This document shows, piece after piece, positions 17,051-25,240 of a stretch of DNA of 64,000 bases. Position numbers and translations under genes: made by a program. Position 1 is the stretch's first letter. The number at the start of each line of letters is the position of its first letter. The notes beneath the pieces were generated by a model. The model did no database searches and was not told where the DNA came from. It worked only from the letters and a program-made list of their open reading frames with translations. The stretch covers positions 4,278,001 to 4,342,000 of the forward strand of contig NZ_JACHND010000001.1 in assembly GCF_014205275.1 (NCBI RefSeq). Direction: 5' to 3'. The stretch is from Sphaerisporangium siamense (GTDB taxonomy: Bacteria > Actinomycetota > Actinomycetes > Streptosporangiales > Streptosporangiaceae).

Positions 17051-18393
17051 CGGCCGATCCCCCGGTAGACGTAGCCGAGCTCGCGCAGCGAGGCGATCTT
17101 CTCCGCGGGGTAGTACGCCCGGCCGTCCAGCACCAGGCACGACGGCGAGACGGGCAGCGCGGCGAAGTCGATCTCGCGGAACTGCTGGTGCAGGGTCATC
17201 AGGGCCAGGCAGTCGGCGCCCTCGACGGCCTCGCGCAGGGTCGCGACCGGCTTGAGGTCGAACAGCTCCTCGGCCTGCACGGGGTCCACCAGCGGGTCGT
17301 AGAGGCGCACCTTGGCGCCGGCCTTGCGCAGCGCGTTGACGGCCGCCTCGACCGGGGTGGCGCGCAGGTCGCCGGTGTCGCTCTTGAACGCCAGGCCCAG
17401 CACGGCCACGGTGGACTTCGCCGGGTCCTTGCCGAGCCGCTGGAGCTCCTCGGCGATGAGCTGCGCGCTGTACTCGGGCATCCCGGCGTTGACCTCGCGG
17501 CCGATCGGCGCGGTCAGGATCTCAAGACCCCGCTCGCGCGCCGAGCGCCAGACCATCCACGGGTCCTTGACCAGGCACGACCCACCGACGCCCACGCTCG
17601 GCAGCAAGATGTTCACCTTGCCCGCGCCCTTCGGCACGGTGTTGGCGGCCGCGATCACGTCCAGGACGTCCACCTCGAACAGCGCGCAGAACTTGGCCAG
17701 CTCGTTGGCCAGCGCGATGTTGAGGTCGATCCACCAGTTGTCGGCGAGCTTGACGATCTCGGCGGACTCCGGGGACGGCAGCGGGACGACCTTCACCTCG
17801 AAGGTCCTGCGCCAGAACGCGGCGGCGGCCTCGGTGCTGTCGTCGTCCATGCCGCCGACCACGATGGGCAGCTTGCGCAGCTCGCGCAGCGCGGTGCCCT
17901 CGGCGAAGCGCTCGGGGGTGAAGGCCAGGCCGAAGTCGTCGCCCTGGAGGAGCCCGCCGCGCTCCAGCAGCGGGAGCACCAGCTCGCGGGTGGTGCCCGG
18001 CGGCACCGTGCTCTTCAGCACGACGAGCTGGCCGGCGCGCAGGTGGCGGCTCACCTCGGTGCACGCGCCGCGGAGCTGGCCGTCCACGAGGGAGCCGTCC
18101 TCGCGGACCGGCGTGCCCACGGCGATGATGACCACGTCGGCGGCGGTCAGCGCGGCGTAGTCGGTGGTGACCCGGAGCCGGCCCGCGGCCATCGAGGTGA
18201 AGAGGAGGTCGGCGAGCCCCTCCTCGTGGTAACGGCAGTGGCGCGCGGTGAGCTCGTCGACCAGACGGGCATCATTGTCCACGCCGATGACCTCGCAGCC
18301 GTGGTCCGCCAGGATCGCGGCGAAGCAGGAGCCGACATATCCAAGGCCGACAATGGCGACTTTAGGCTCCCGGTGCTCAGGTAGAAAACGCAT
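17047..18393 (-). CDS. UDP-glucose 6-dehydrogenase-family enzyme
   Basis: A 448-residue UDP-sugar dehydrogenase. It has an N-terminal NAD fold VAIVGLGYVGSCFAA, the thioester cysteine in GVGGSCLVKDPW, a central Lys/Asn helix in ESAEIVKLADNWW and a C-terminal UDP-binding domain beginning near AVLGLAFKSDTGDLR. It oxidises UDP-glucose to UDP-glucuronate by two NAD-dependent steps. Together with the coupled decarboxylase it channels UDP-glucose to a UDP-pentose, as in calicheamicin-type aminopentose routes. The sequence around the Cys also recalls UDP-HexNAc dehydrogenases, so a different hexose cannot be excluded. ATG 18393 is preferred. It is transcribed leftward from the element at 18542. Confidence 0.88.
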   Translation of the reverse strand: MRFLPEHREPKVAIVGLGYVGSCFAAILADHGCEVIGVDNDARLVDELTARHCRYHEEGLADLLFTSMAAGRLRVTTDYAALTAADVVIIAVGTPVREDGSLVDGQLRGACTEVSRHLRAGQLVVLKSTVPPGTTRELVLPLLERGGLLQGDDFGLAFTPERFAEGTALRELRKLPIVVGGMDDDSTEAAAAFWRRTFEVKVVPLPSPESAEIVKLADNWWIDLNIALANELAKFCALFEVDVLDVIAAANTVPKGAGKVNILLPSVGVGGSCLVKDPWMVWRSARERGLEILTAPIGREVNAGMPEYSAQLIAEELQRLGKDPAKSTVAVLGLAFKSDTGDLRATPVEAAVNALRKAGAKVRLYDPLVDPVQAEELFDLKPVATLREAVEGADCLALMTLHQQFREIDFAALPVSPSCLVLDGRAYYPAEKIASLRELGYVYRGIGR

Positions 18394-18497
18394 GTACGCT
18401 CCCGTCGAGAGAATTGGGACTCCATCACGGGGGTCGAGGCGCGCATGGCGACCCCGCATCCGGTCCGGAACGCCCCGAGGGTCGACCCCTCTCACCC

Positions 18498-18542
18498 CAC
18501 ATGGTCAGCCCGCCTCGTTACGCACGGCATCTCCTGAAATGC
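18498..18542 (-). promoter_or_regulatory. Bipartite cluster element for the UDP-sugar operon
   Basis: Minus strand GCATTTCAGGAGATGCC (18542-18526), a 22-bp spacer, then CATGTG (18503-18498) within GACCATGTG. This is one of the clearest copies. It lies divergently, 83 bp from the element at 18625. Confidence 0.85.
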
Positions 18543-18624
18543 GAGACGGTAACGCGCGGCCCCGGCGCGCGGAAAACGCGCGCGGTATTCCGGAGAATCC
18601 ACCGCATTTATGCTTTCGCGCACC

Positions 18625-18669
18625 GCAATCCAGGAGATGCGGCGGGTGAGGCGGGCCGCAGATGCTGTG
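18625..18669 (+). promoter_or_regulatory. Bipartite cluster element for the dehydrase-glycosyltransferase operon
   Basis: GCAATCCAGGAGATGCG (18625-18641), a 22-bp spacer, then GCTGTG (18664-18669). An untranslated leader of about 205 nt follows before ATG 18881. Apart from the tandem repeat at 18769, the 487-bp divergent gap has no further gene. Confidence 0.82.
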
Positions 18670-18768
18670 GAGGTGAACGCCGGGCGGGTATTTCCCCCGC
18701 CCGTTCCCCTGAAGGTTTCCTCGCGGGAGAGCGGCCGTCGCGGCCCTCCTCGATTCGTCTCCGGCCGC

Positions 18769-18798
18769 CGCGGGCGGGGCGGCCGCGGGCGGGGCGGC
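18769..18798 (+). repeat. Tandem duplication of a 15-mer in the dehydrase leader
   Basis: CGCGGGCGGGGCGGC occurs twice in direct tandem (18769-18783 and 18784-18798), inside the untranslated leader of the 3-dehydrase gene. Its G-rich runs might fold, or may simply be slippage. Confidence 0.8.
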
Positions 18799-18880
18799 CG
18801 ACACCCGCCCGGCGGAGCGACCGCCCCGCACGTCCGCCGAGACCGTCCAGCACCGTCGATCCGAGGAGTAGAGACCGGAG

Positions 18881-20185
18881 ATGAACGACCACAAGGCACT
18901 GATCCTCGACGAGGTCCGCAAGTTCCACCAGGACACCCAGACCGACAAGGGGTTCGTGCCGGGCGTCACCGAGATCTGGCCCACCGGCGCGGTGCACGAC
19001 GTGGAGGACCGGGTCGCCCTGGTCGAGGCGGCGCTGGACCTGCGCGTCGCCGCCGGCACGCGGGCACGCAAGTTCGAGTCGCTGTTCGCGCGCAAGATGA
19101 AGCGCCGCAAGGCGCACCTGACCACCTCGGGCTCCTCGGCCAACCTGCTGGCCGTCTCCGCCCTGACCTCGCCCAAGCTGCAGGAGATGCGGCTGCGCCC
19201 CGGCGACGAGATCATCACGGTCGCGGCGGCGTTCCCGACGACGGTCAGCCCGATCCTCCAGAACGGCCTCGTGCCGGTCTTCGTCGACGTCGAGCTCGGC
19301 ACCTACAACCCGACCGTCGAGAAGGTCGCGGCGGCGATCGGGCCGAAGACCAAGGCCATCATGATCGCGCACGCGGTCGGCAACCCGTTCGACGTCGTGG
19401 ACATGGCCGCCCTCGCCGACGAGCACGACATGTTCCTCATCGAGGACAACTGCGACGCCGTCGGCTCGTTCTACGACGGCGAGCCGACCGGCTCGTTCGG
19501 CGACCTGTCCACCGTGAGCTTCTACCCGGCCCACCACATGACGATGGGCGAGGGCGGCTGCGTGCTGACCTCCAACCTCGCGCTGTCGCGCATCGTGGAG
19601 TCCCTGCGCGACTGGGGCCGCGACTGCTGGTGCGAGCCCGGCGAGAGCAACACCTGCCTCAAGCGCTTCAGCTACCAGATGGGCACGCTGCCCGCCGGCT
19701 ACGACCACAAGTACATCTACTCGCACGTCGGCTACAACCTGAAGGCGACCGAGCTGCAGGCCGCCCTCGGCCTCAGCCAGCTCAACAAGGTGGACGACTT
19801 CTGCGCGGCCCGCCGCCGCAACTGGCGCCACCTGCACGACGGCCTGGAGGGCACGCGCCACCTGATCCTGCCCGAGGCCACGCCGCGCAGCGACCCGAGC
19901 TGGTACGGCTTCGTCATCACGGTCGACCCCGCGGCGCCGTTCCAGGCCTCCGAGCTGATCGCCTTCCTGGAGGACCGCAAGATCGGCACCCGGCGGCTGT
20001 TCGGCGGCAACCTGCTGCGCCACCCCGCCTACATGGAGCAGCCGCACCGCGTGGTCGGCGAGCTGACCAACACCGACATCATCACCACCCAGACCTTCCA
20101 CGTCGGGGTCTACCCGGGCCTGACCGACGAGATGATCGAATACGTCGTCTCCTCCATCAAGGAGTTCGTGGAGGCACGTGGATAG
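18881..20185 (+). CDS. E1-type NDP-4-keto-6-deoxyhexose 3-dehydrase (RfbH/AscC-like)
   Basis: A 434-residue PMP-dependent 3-dehydrase. Two marks set it apart from ordinary aminotransferases. In SFYPAHHMTMGEGG a His (about H219) replaces the PLP lysine. A complete [2Fe-2S] ligand set is present as C191-X57-C249-X1-C251-X7-C259, the spacing known for E1 of ascarylose synthesis. The enzyme removes the C-3 hydroxyl of a 4-keto-sugar nucleotide by PMP and one-electron chemistry and needs an electron donor such as E3 or a ferredoxin system. No such reductase gene is seen in the window. It heads an operon with the glycosyltransferase (58 bp) and the nucleotidyltransferase. Confidence 0.92.
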   Translation: MNDHKALILDEVRKFHQDTQTDKGFVPGVTEIWPTGAVHDVEDRVALVEAALDLRVAAGTRARKFESLFARKMKRRKAHLTTSGSSANLLAVSALTSPKLQEMRLRPGDEIITVAAAFPTTVSPILQNGLVPVFVDVELGTYNPTVEKVAAAIGPKTKAIMIAHAVGNPFDVVDMAALADEHDMFLIEDNCDAVGSFYDGEPTGSFGDLSTVSFYPAHHMTMGEGGCVLTSNLALSRIVESLRDWGRDCWCEPGESNTCLKRFSYQMGTLPAGYDHKYIYSHVGYNLKATELQAALGLSQLNKVDDFCAARRRNWRHLHDGLEGTRHLILPEATPRSDPSWYGFVITVDPAAPFQASELIAFLEDRKIGTRRLFGGNLLRHPAYMEQPHRVVGELTNTDIITTQTFHVGVYPGLTDEMIEYVVSSIKEFVEARG

Positions 20186-20243
20186 GCGCGCCGCGTCCAC
20201 CCCCGACCGACCGTGACGTCCTGAACCCCAAGGAGACGAACCG

Positions 20244-21578
20244 ATGCGCGTGATGCTCACCGTCTGGCCGCAGATGTGCCACCTGTACCCGGTGATCCCG
20301 TACGCCCAGGCGTTGCAGAACGCCGGGCACGAGGTGGTCGTCGCCGGCCCTCCCGGCGCCGTCGAGCACGTCGTGGCCGCCGGGCTGACGGCCGTCGTGA
20401 CCCGCGGCGACGAGGCCCCCCAGTCCGCGCAGGACTGGTCGCGCGACGACCTCGTGACCGACCACGCCGAGCTGGCCCGCCTCGCCGACGCGCTCGGGGT
20501 CACGCCCGCCGACCGCGACAACTGGGATGTCTTCTACCAGTTCCTGCTGTTCGGCGTGAAGTTCCACCTGCCGCCGCGGCCGAGCGCCGACAACCTGAGC
20601 CTTGTCGAGTTCGCCCGCGCCTGGCAGCCCGACCTCGTCCTGTGGGACCCGTGGTTCCCGGCCGGCGCCGTGGCCGCCCGCGCCAGCGGCGCCGCGCACG
20701 CCCGCATCCTGATGGCCCCCGACTACAGCGGCTGGGCCGTCCAGCGGTTCGCCGACGCCCGCGCCGCGGGCACGCACGAGTCGAACCCGCTGGCCGCGGC
20801 GATGCGGCCCCTCGCCGAGCGGTACGGCGTCGAGGTGGACGACGAGCTGCTGCTCGGCCAGTGGACGATCGACCCCATGCCCGAGGGCATGCGCCTGCCG
20901 GTCGACACCTCCTCCCTGCCCGTCCGCTGGATCCCCTACAACGGCGGCGGCGAGAAGCCCGAGTGGCTGTACCGGCGGCCGGAGCGGCCCCGCGTGGCGC
21001 TGTCGGTCGGGGTGTCGACGCGGCTGTACTTCAAGGGCGAGTGGCGCACCCCGAAGATCTTCGACGCGGTGGCCGACCTGGACATCGAGCTGGTGGCGAC
21101 GCTGAACAAGGACCAGCTCGAAGGCGTCACCAAGATCCCCGCCAACGTGCGCACGGTCGACTACGTCCCCCTGGTGCAGCTCCTGCCGACCTGCTCGCTG
21201 AGCATCAACCACGGCTCCAGCGGCACCTTCTGGACCTCGGTCGCGGCGAACCTGCCGCAGCTCGTCGGCGACACCGACGAGCGCCAGGGGCAGGCCATCA
21301 CCGGCGAGGGCGAGGACGCCCAGTTCGTCATCCCCGAGCGGCACATCCTGTCCAAGCTCGCCGCCAAGTACATCGTCGACAACGGCGCCGGCCTGCGCCT
21401 GGACCACCAGACGCAGTCGGTCGACGAGATCCGCAATGCGATCGTCAAGCTGCTGGAGGACCCCTCCTTCACGGACGGCGCGAACTCCGTCCACGACGAG
21501 TGGCTGGCCAAGCCGACGCCCGCGGGCATCGTCGCGGACCTGGAGAAGCTGACCGCCCGGAACCGGCGGCGCGGCTAG
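20244..21578 (+). CDS. Deoxysugar glycosyltransferase (EryCIII/DesVII-like)
   Basis: A 444-residue GT-B glycosyltransferase of the macrolide/anthracycline type. It begins MRVMLTVWPQMCHLYPVIP (acceptor loop near the N-terminus). The C-terminal NDP-binding motif reads VQLLPTCSLSINHGSSGTFW, where the His-Gly-Ser pattern contacts the diphosphate. The central region follows the EryCIII group, whose members often need a P450-like activator protein; no such helper is seen. It should attach the amino or deoxy sugar to the aglycone. Start ATG follows CAAGGAG. It is the second gene of a three-gene operon. It is the only glycosyltransferase visible, although enzymes for possibly two sugars are present. 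Confidence 0.88.
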   Translation: MRVMLTVWPQMCHLYPVIPYAQALQNAGHEVVVAGPPGAVEHVVAAGLTAVVTRGDEAPQSAQDWSRDDLVTDHAELARLADALGVTPADRDNWDVFYQFLLFGVKFHLPPRPSADNLSLVEFARAWQPDLVLWDPWFPAGAVAARASGAAHARILMAPDYSGWAVQRFADARAAGTHESNPLAAAMRPLAERYGVEVDDELLLGQWTIDPMPEGMRLPVDTSSLPVRWIPYNGGGEKPEWLYRRPERPRVALSVGVSTRLYFKGEWRTPKIFDAVADLDIELVATLNKDQLEGVTKIPANVRTVDYVPLVQLLPTCSLSINHGSSGTFWTSVAANLPQLVGDTDERQGQAITGEGEDAQFVIPERHILSKLAAKYIVDNGAGLRLDHQTQSVDEIRNAIVKLLEDPSFTDGANSVHDEWLAKPTPAGIVADLEKLTARNRRRG

Positions 21579-21617
21579 GACGCCGGAGAGCCAGAAGAGA
21601 GCCAGGAGAGACAGTCG

Positions 21618-22700
21618 ATGAAGGCTCTGGTGTTGGCGGGCGGGTCCGGCACCCGCCTGCGGCCCTTCAGCTACTCCATGCCCAAGCAGCTCATCCCGAT
21701 CGCCGGCAAGCCCGTGCTGGAGTACGTGCTGGAGAACATCCGCGACCTCGGCGTCACCGAGATCGGCGTGATCGTCGGCGAACGCTCCCACGAGATCGCC
21801 GAGGTCATCGGGGACGGCGCGCGCTTCGGCGCGCGGGTCACCTACATCCGGCAGGACCGGCCGCTCGGGCTGGCGCACTGCGTCACGCTGGCGCGCGGCT
21901 TCCTCGGCGAGGACGACTTCGTCATGTACCTCGGCGACAACATGCTGCCCGACGGCGTCGCCGCCATCGCCGAGGACTTCCTGGCCGCGCGCCCGGCGGC
22001 GCAGGTGGTGGTGCGCCGGGTGGCCGACCCCCGGGCGTTCGGCGTCGTGGAGGTCGACTCCACCGGCGCCGTGCGGGGGCTGGCCGAGAAGCCGGAGCAC
22101 CCGCGCAGCGACCTCGCCATGCTCGGCGTCTACTTCTTCACCCCGGCGATCCACGAGGCGGTCGCGGCCATCGGCCCGAGCGCCCGGGGCGAGCTGGAGA
22201 TCACCGACGCCGTGCAGTGGCTGCTGAGCGACGGGGCCGAGGTCAAGGCCAGCGAGTACCACGGGTACTGGAAGGACACCGGCCAGATCGAGGACGTGCT
22301 GGCCTGCAACCGCAGGCTGCTCGGCGGCCTGACCCCCGCCGTCCACGGCGACGTGGACGAGGCCAGCGTCGTCCAGGGGCGGGTCGTGGTGGAGCCGGGG
22401 GCGCGCGTGGTGCGCTCCCGGCTCGTCGGACCGGCCGTCGTCGGCGCGGGCACCGTCGTGGAGGACAGCCACATCGGGCCGGGCACCTCGGTCGGCCGCG
22501 GCTGCGTGCTGCGCGGCACCCGCATGGCCGACTCCATCGTGATGGACGGCGCCTCGATCTCGCAGGTGTCCGGGCTCACCGGCTCGCTGATCGGCCGCTC
22601 GGCCGTCGTCGGCCCCGCCGCCGCGGACCCGGCCGCCTACGGCGAGGCGCGCCACGTCCTGGTCGTCGGCGACCACACCCGCGTCGAGATCGCCGCCTGA
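21618..22700 (+). CDS. Glucose-1-phosphate nucleotidyltransferase, long StrD-type
   Basis: A 360-residue sugar-1-phosphate nucleotidyltransferase with the N-terminal signature LAGGSGTRLRP, the catalytic region PKQLIPIAGKP and the metal-ligand motif YLGDN. After the nucleotidyltransferase domain (to about residue 240) it carries a left-handed beta-helix-like tail with spaced hydrophobic repeats, as in StrD and related long forms, unlike the 290-residue RmlA. It activates glucose-1-phosphate to dTDP- or UDP-glucose for deoxysugar synthesis. ATG 21618 follows AGGAGAGA. It ends the operon started by the 3-dehydrase. No dTDP-glucose 4,6-dehydratase gene is visible nearby. Confidence 0.9.
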   Translation: MKALVLAGGSGTRLRPFSYSMPKQLIPIAGKPVLEYVLENIRDLGVTEIGVIVGERSHEIAEVIGDGARFGARVTYIRQDRPLGLAHCVTLARGFLGEDDFVMYLGDNMLPDGVAAIAEDFLAARPAAQVVVRRVADPRAFGVVEVDSTGAVRGLAEKPEHPRSDLAMLGVYFFTPAIHEAVAAIGPSARGELEITDAVQWLLSDGAEVKASEYHGYWKDTGQIEDVLACNRRLLGGLTPAVHGDVDEASVVQGRVVVEPGARVVRSRLVGPAVVGAGTVVEDSHIGPGTSVGRGCVLRGTRMADSIVMDGASISQVSGLTGSLIGRSAVVGPAAADPAAYGEARHVLVVGDHTRVEIAA

Positions 22701-22713
22701 CGCCGGCGCCGCG

Positions 22714-23277
22714 TCACGCGGACGCGGGGCGGTAGGACAGGACGGCCACGCCGGAGTCGAACGTGGTGGCCTCGGCCAGCTCCAGCAGGGCCTTGCCGCC
22801 CTCGCGCACGATCTGCGTGCCGGGGGCGGTGGTCCCGACCAGGACGGGGTGGAACCAGATCTCCAGCTCGTCGAGCAGCCCGTGTTCGAGCAGGGTGTGG
22901 GCCAGGCGGCCGACGCCGTAGATGAGGATGCCGCCGCCCGGCTCCTCCTTCAGGGCGCGGACGCGCGCGACGACGTCCTCGCGGATGACGGTGACCGGGC
23001 CCCACTCGGTCTTCTCGATGGTCGTGGAGACCACGTACTTCGGCAGGGTGTTCATCCGGTGCGCGAAGCCCTCCAGGCCCGGCCGCTCGGGCATGGTGGG
23101 CCACGCCTGGGCGAAGCCCTCGTAGGTCAGCCTGCCGAGCAGCAGGGTGTCGCTGGCGAACAGCGTGTCCCGGGCCCGCTTGGCGGCCTGCTCGTTGAAG
23201 TAGGGCACCGACCATTCGGGGTTCTCGATGACGCCGTCCAGCGAGGCGTACACGACGGCGGTGATCTTGCGGGACAA
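22714..23277 (-). CDS. RibD C-terminal / dihydrofolate reductase-like protein
   Basis: A 187-residue protein of the RibD-C/YfjR-like reductase fold. It starts RKITAVVYASLDGVIENPEW and contains FASDTLLLGRLTYEGF, GPVTVIRED and GGILIYGVGRLAHTLLE, the usual NADPH-site segments. Most relatives are uncharacterised reductases. TTG 23277 is chosen because GGAGG lies 6 bp upstream and the family usually begins just before RKIT; ATG 23289 would add MEVR. It lies downstream of the serine hydrolase gene in the same direction, beyond a strong hairpin. Function in the cluster is unknown; it may be a bystander. Confidence 0.7.
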   Translation of the reverse strand: MSRKITAVVYASLDGVIENPEWSVPYFNEQAAKRARDTLFASDTLLLGRLTYEGFAQAWPTMPERPGLEGFAHRMNTLPKYVVSTTIEKTEWGPVTVIREDVVARVRALKEEPGGGILIYGVGRLAHTLLEHGLLDELEIWFHPVLVGTTAPGTQIVREGGKALLELAEATTFDSGVAVLSYRPASA

Positions 23278-23354
23278 GCGAACCTCCATGAGCGGATTTC
23301 TCGTGAGATGGGGTGGCGTGCGGCCGTCGGGCCGATCACGCGCGACGGCCGGCC

Positions 23355-23392
23355 CCGATCGCGCACCGCCGGACGCGGCGGTGCGCGATCGG
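23355..23392 (-). terminator. Long hairpin downstream of the serine hydrolase gene
   Basis: A perfect 16-bp stem, CCGATCGCGCACCGCC (23355-23370) with its complement at 23377-23392, and a 6-base loop, between the serine hydrolase stop and the reductase-like gene. No U-run is seen. Confidence 0.7.
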
Positions 23393-23428
23393 TGACCGGC
23401 CGTCTGGGAGGACGGGGCCGTGGCGGCC

Positions 23429-24535
23429 TCAGGTGAGGTGCTTGGTGACCAGGGCGGAGATGGGGGCGATGGTGGTGTAGTCGCCGGGGGTGAAGCGGGT
23501 CTTGGTGACGGCGAAGGCGATGTTGTTGGTGAGGTCGGCGTCGGCGACGCTGCCGCCGGCGCCGGGCCAGCCGATGATGGTGGCTTCGGCGGGGGCGTCG
23601 GGGACGGGGCGGCCGATGGAGTAGCCGAGGGCGTATTGGGTGGGCATGCCGAAGATCTGGTCGGTGTCGGCGACGGCGACCTGGGAGATCTCCTTGAGTC
23701 GCTGGTCGGAGATCAGGGTGGTGCCGTGGAGCTGGCCGGCGAGGGCGGCGTAGACCTTGGCGACGCCGCGGGCGGTCATGGTGCCGCCGGCGGGGATGTC
23801 GGCGGTGAGGTAGTCGTCGCGGTTGCACAGCTCGGCCGACAGTTGGACGGCGGGGGGTGCGATTTTGAAGAAGGTGGGCATCATGGCGCGCAGTTGTTCC
23901 ATGTCGATCTGCGGGCCGACCTGCTCCAGGCGGGCGACGCGGGAGAGTTCCTCGGTGGGGACGCCGAGGTAGATTTCGCGCTGGAGGCCGAGGGGGGTGG
24001 CGATTTTGTCGTGGAGGACTTTGGAGATGGGGTCGCCGGTGGCGCGGCGGACGATTTCGCCGAGGATGTAGCCGAAGGTCTGGGGGTGGTAGCCGACCTT
24101 GGTGCCGGGTTCCCACCAGGGCTGGGTGTCGGCGATGGCGGTGGTGATCTTGTCCCAGTCGAGCAGGTCGTCGGCGGTGGAGTCCTCGGGGACGCCGGGG
24201 ACGCCGACGGTGAAGGCCAGGGCGTGGCGGATGGTGGCGTCCTGCTTGCCGTGGGCGGCGAATTCGGGCCAGATCTGGGCGATGGGGGTGTCGTAGTCCA
24301 GGACGCCTTGCTCGGCGAGCACGTGGATGAGGGTGCTGGTGAGGGATTTGCCGGTGGAGGCGACGTAGACGGGGGTGTCGCTGGTCAGCGGTCGGTCGGT
24401 GGCGGGGTCGGTGCCGGCGACGGCGTCCACGACCAGGTCGCCGTCCTTGTACACGGCGACCTGCAGTCCCCGCTCGGCTCCGGACTCGACCAGCTCGTCG
24501 ATGGTCTTCTGCACTTCCTGCTGAAGGTCGCTCAT
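23429..24535 (-). CDS. Beta-lactamase-fold serine hydrolase / transesterase (EstB/LovD-like)
   Basis: A 368-residue member of the class C beta-lactamase/DD-peptidase fold. The nucleophile motif SxxK is present as STGKS in YVASTGKSLTSTLI (about residue 57), and the Tyr motif is probably FGYILGE near residue 155. Family members include esterases such as EstB and the LovD acyltransferase, which moves an acyl group onto a finished scaffold. There is no signal peptide, so a cytosolic esterase or transesterase is more likely than a secreted beta-lactamase. Codon use has many GGG/GCG runs and is slightly different from its neighbours. ATG 24535 is chosen over a longer start. Confidence 0.75.
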   Translation of the reverse strand: MSDLQQEVQKTIDELVESGAERGLQVAVYKDGDLVVDAVAGTDPATDRPLTSDTPVYVASTGKSLTSTLIHVLAEQGVLDYDTPIAQIWPEFAAHGKQDATIRHALAFTVGVPGVPEDSTADDLLDWDKITTAIADTQPWWEPGTKVGYHPQTFGYILGEIVRRATGDPISKVLHDKIATPLGLQREIYLGVPTEELSRVARLEQVGPQIDMEQLRAMMPTFFKIAPPAVQLSAELCNRDDYLTADIPAGGTMTARGVAKVYAALAGQLHGTTLISDQRLKEISQVAVADTDQIFGMPTQYALGYSIGRPVPDAPAEATIIGWPGAGGSVADADLTNNIAFAVTKTRFTPGDYTTIAPISALVTKHLT

Positions 24536-24685
24536 CACTGTCCTTCTGATGGTGGATGTCGGGCAGCGCATGCCGGCGCGGGCCGGCAGCGGGATCGTCG
24601 GTACCGAGCGAAAATTCTCCCTTGCCGGGACCTCTCACAATTTTCTACCGATGGCCGTCAACCGACAACGCGACGCCGATAGACA

Positions 24686-24705
24686 GCATTCTCGAAGAAG
24701 AATGC
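24686..24705. promoter_or_regulatory. Inverted repeat, possible degenerate operator for the serine hydrolase gene
   Basis: GCATTCT and AGAATGC (24686-24692 and 24699-24705) form a 7-bp inverted repeat around CGAAGA. On the minus strand it ends in GAATGCT, followed after 22 bp by GTTGAC, so it may be a variant of the cluster element serving the leftward gene about 130 bp away. Confidence 0.4.
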
Positions 24706-24750
24706 CGGAGGCCCGGCGTGGAGCTTTCCCTGGTCAGCATGACGCAATGT

Positions 24751-24777
24751 CCTCAGGGCCGCCGTGCGGCCCTGAGG
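24751..24777. terminator. Isolated strong hairpin in the divergent region
   Basis: A 12-bp perfect stem, CCTCAGGGCCGC (24751-24762) with GCGGCCCTGAGG (24766-24777), and a 3-base loop. It belongs to no visible gene end. It could end a short non-coding transcript or insulate the two divergent promoters. Confidence 0.5.
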
Positions 24778-25004
24778 CGGTACCGGTGCGGTAGGGGTGA
24801 CCCCTGAACCGTGCATAAGCCACATTCCTCCTCATCTATTCCGGTCCTGCGTTTTCCCGGCGCGACGCCGACCTTGACAGTGCCCCGCGGGCGATCTATA
24901 GGCCGTCGAATCCGGCCGAATCATCAACTTCCAGCGTGTGAACGCGCAGGAAACGCCTGCCGTCATACCCGCGGAACAGGCGTGCGGCCCCGGAAGAGAA
25001 CGCA

Positions 25005-25049
25005 GCATTCCAAAAGATGCACCGGGAAGTCCCGCGGCGTGACGATAAC
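25005..25049 (+). promoter_or_regulatory. Bipartite cluster element for the epoxide hydrolase operon
   Basis: GCATTCCAAAAGATGCA (25005-25021), a 22-bp spacer ending GTGAC, then GATAAC (25044-25049). It resembles the NRPS promoter at 63522 closely, even in the spacer end (GTGAC before the second box and GGTGAGGA after it). Confidence 0.85.
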
Positions 25050-25240
25050 GCGGTGAGGACCGGCGAATCCCGCTATCCCTCGCGGTGAATCCCTTATCGA
25101 CATAAGCGGACGCGCGGTGGGCGGCGGGCGCCGGCGCCGTGCTGAATCCGGACCGCCTGCCCGGCCATTGGCCTCGGTAAGTCCAGCAGCCAGGCGTGCC
25201 GCCGGGCTGAAAACCGCCTATACACGAAATAGGTGCTCCA

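Larger units (their letters stand above)
24536..25240. other. Long divergent non-coding region (705 bp)
   Basis: This gap holds an inverted repeat at 24686, an isolated hairpin at 24751 and the cluster element at 25005. I find no gene in it that I can support. It separates the serine hydrolase (leftward) from the epoxide hydrolase (rightward). Confidence 0.6.

Noticed and set aside
23429-24638. Secreted class C beta-lactamase conferring drug resistance
   Set aside because: No signal peptide in any reasonable start, and the family also holds esterases and transesterases.
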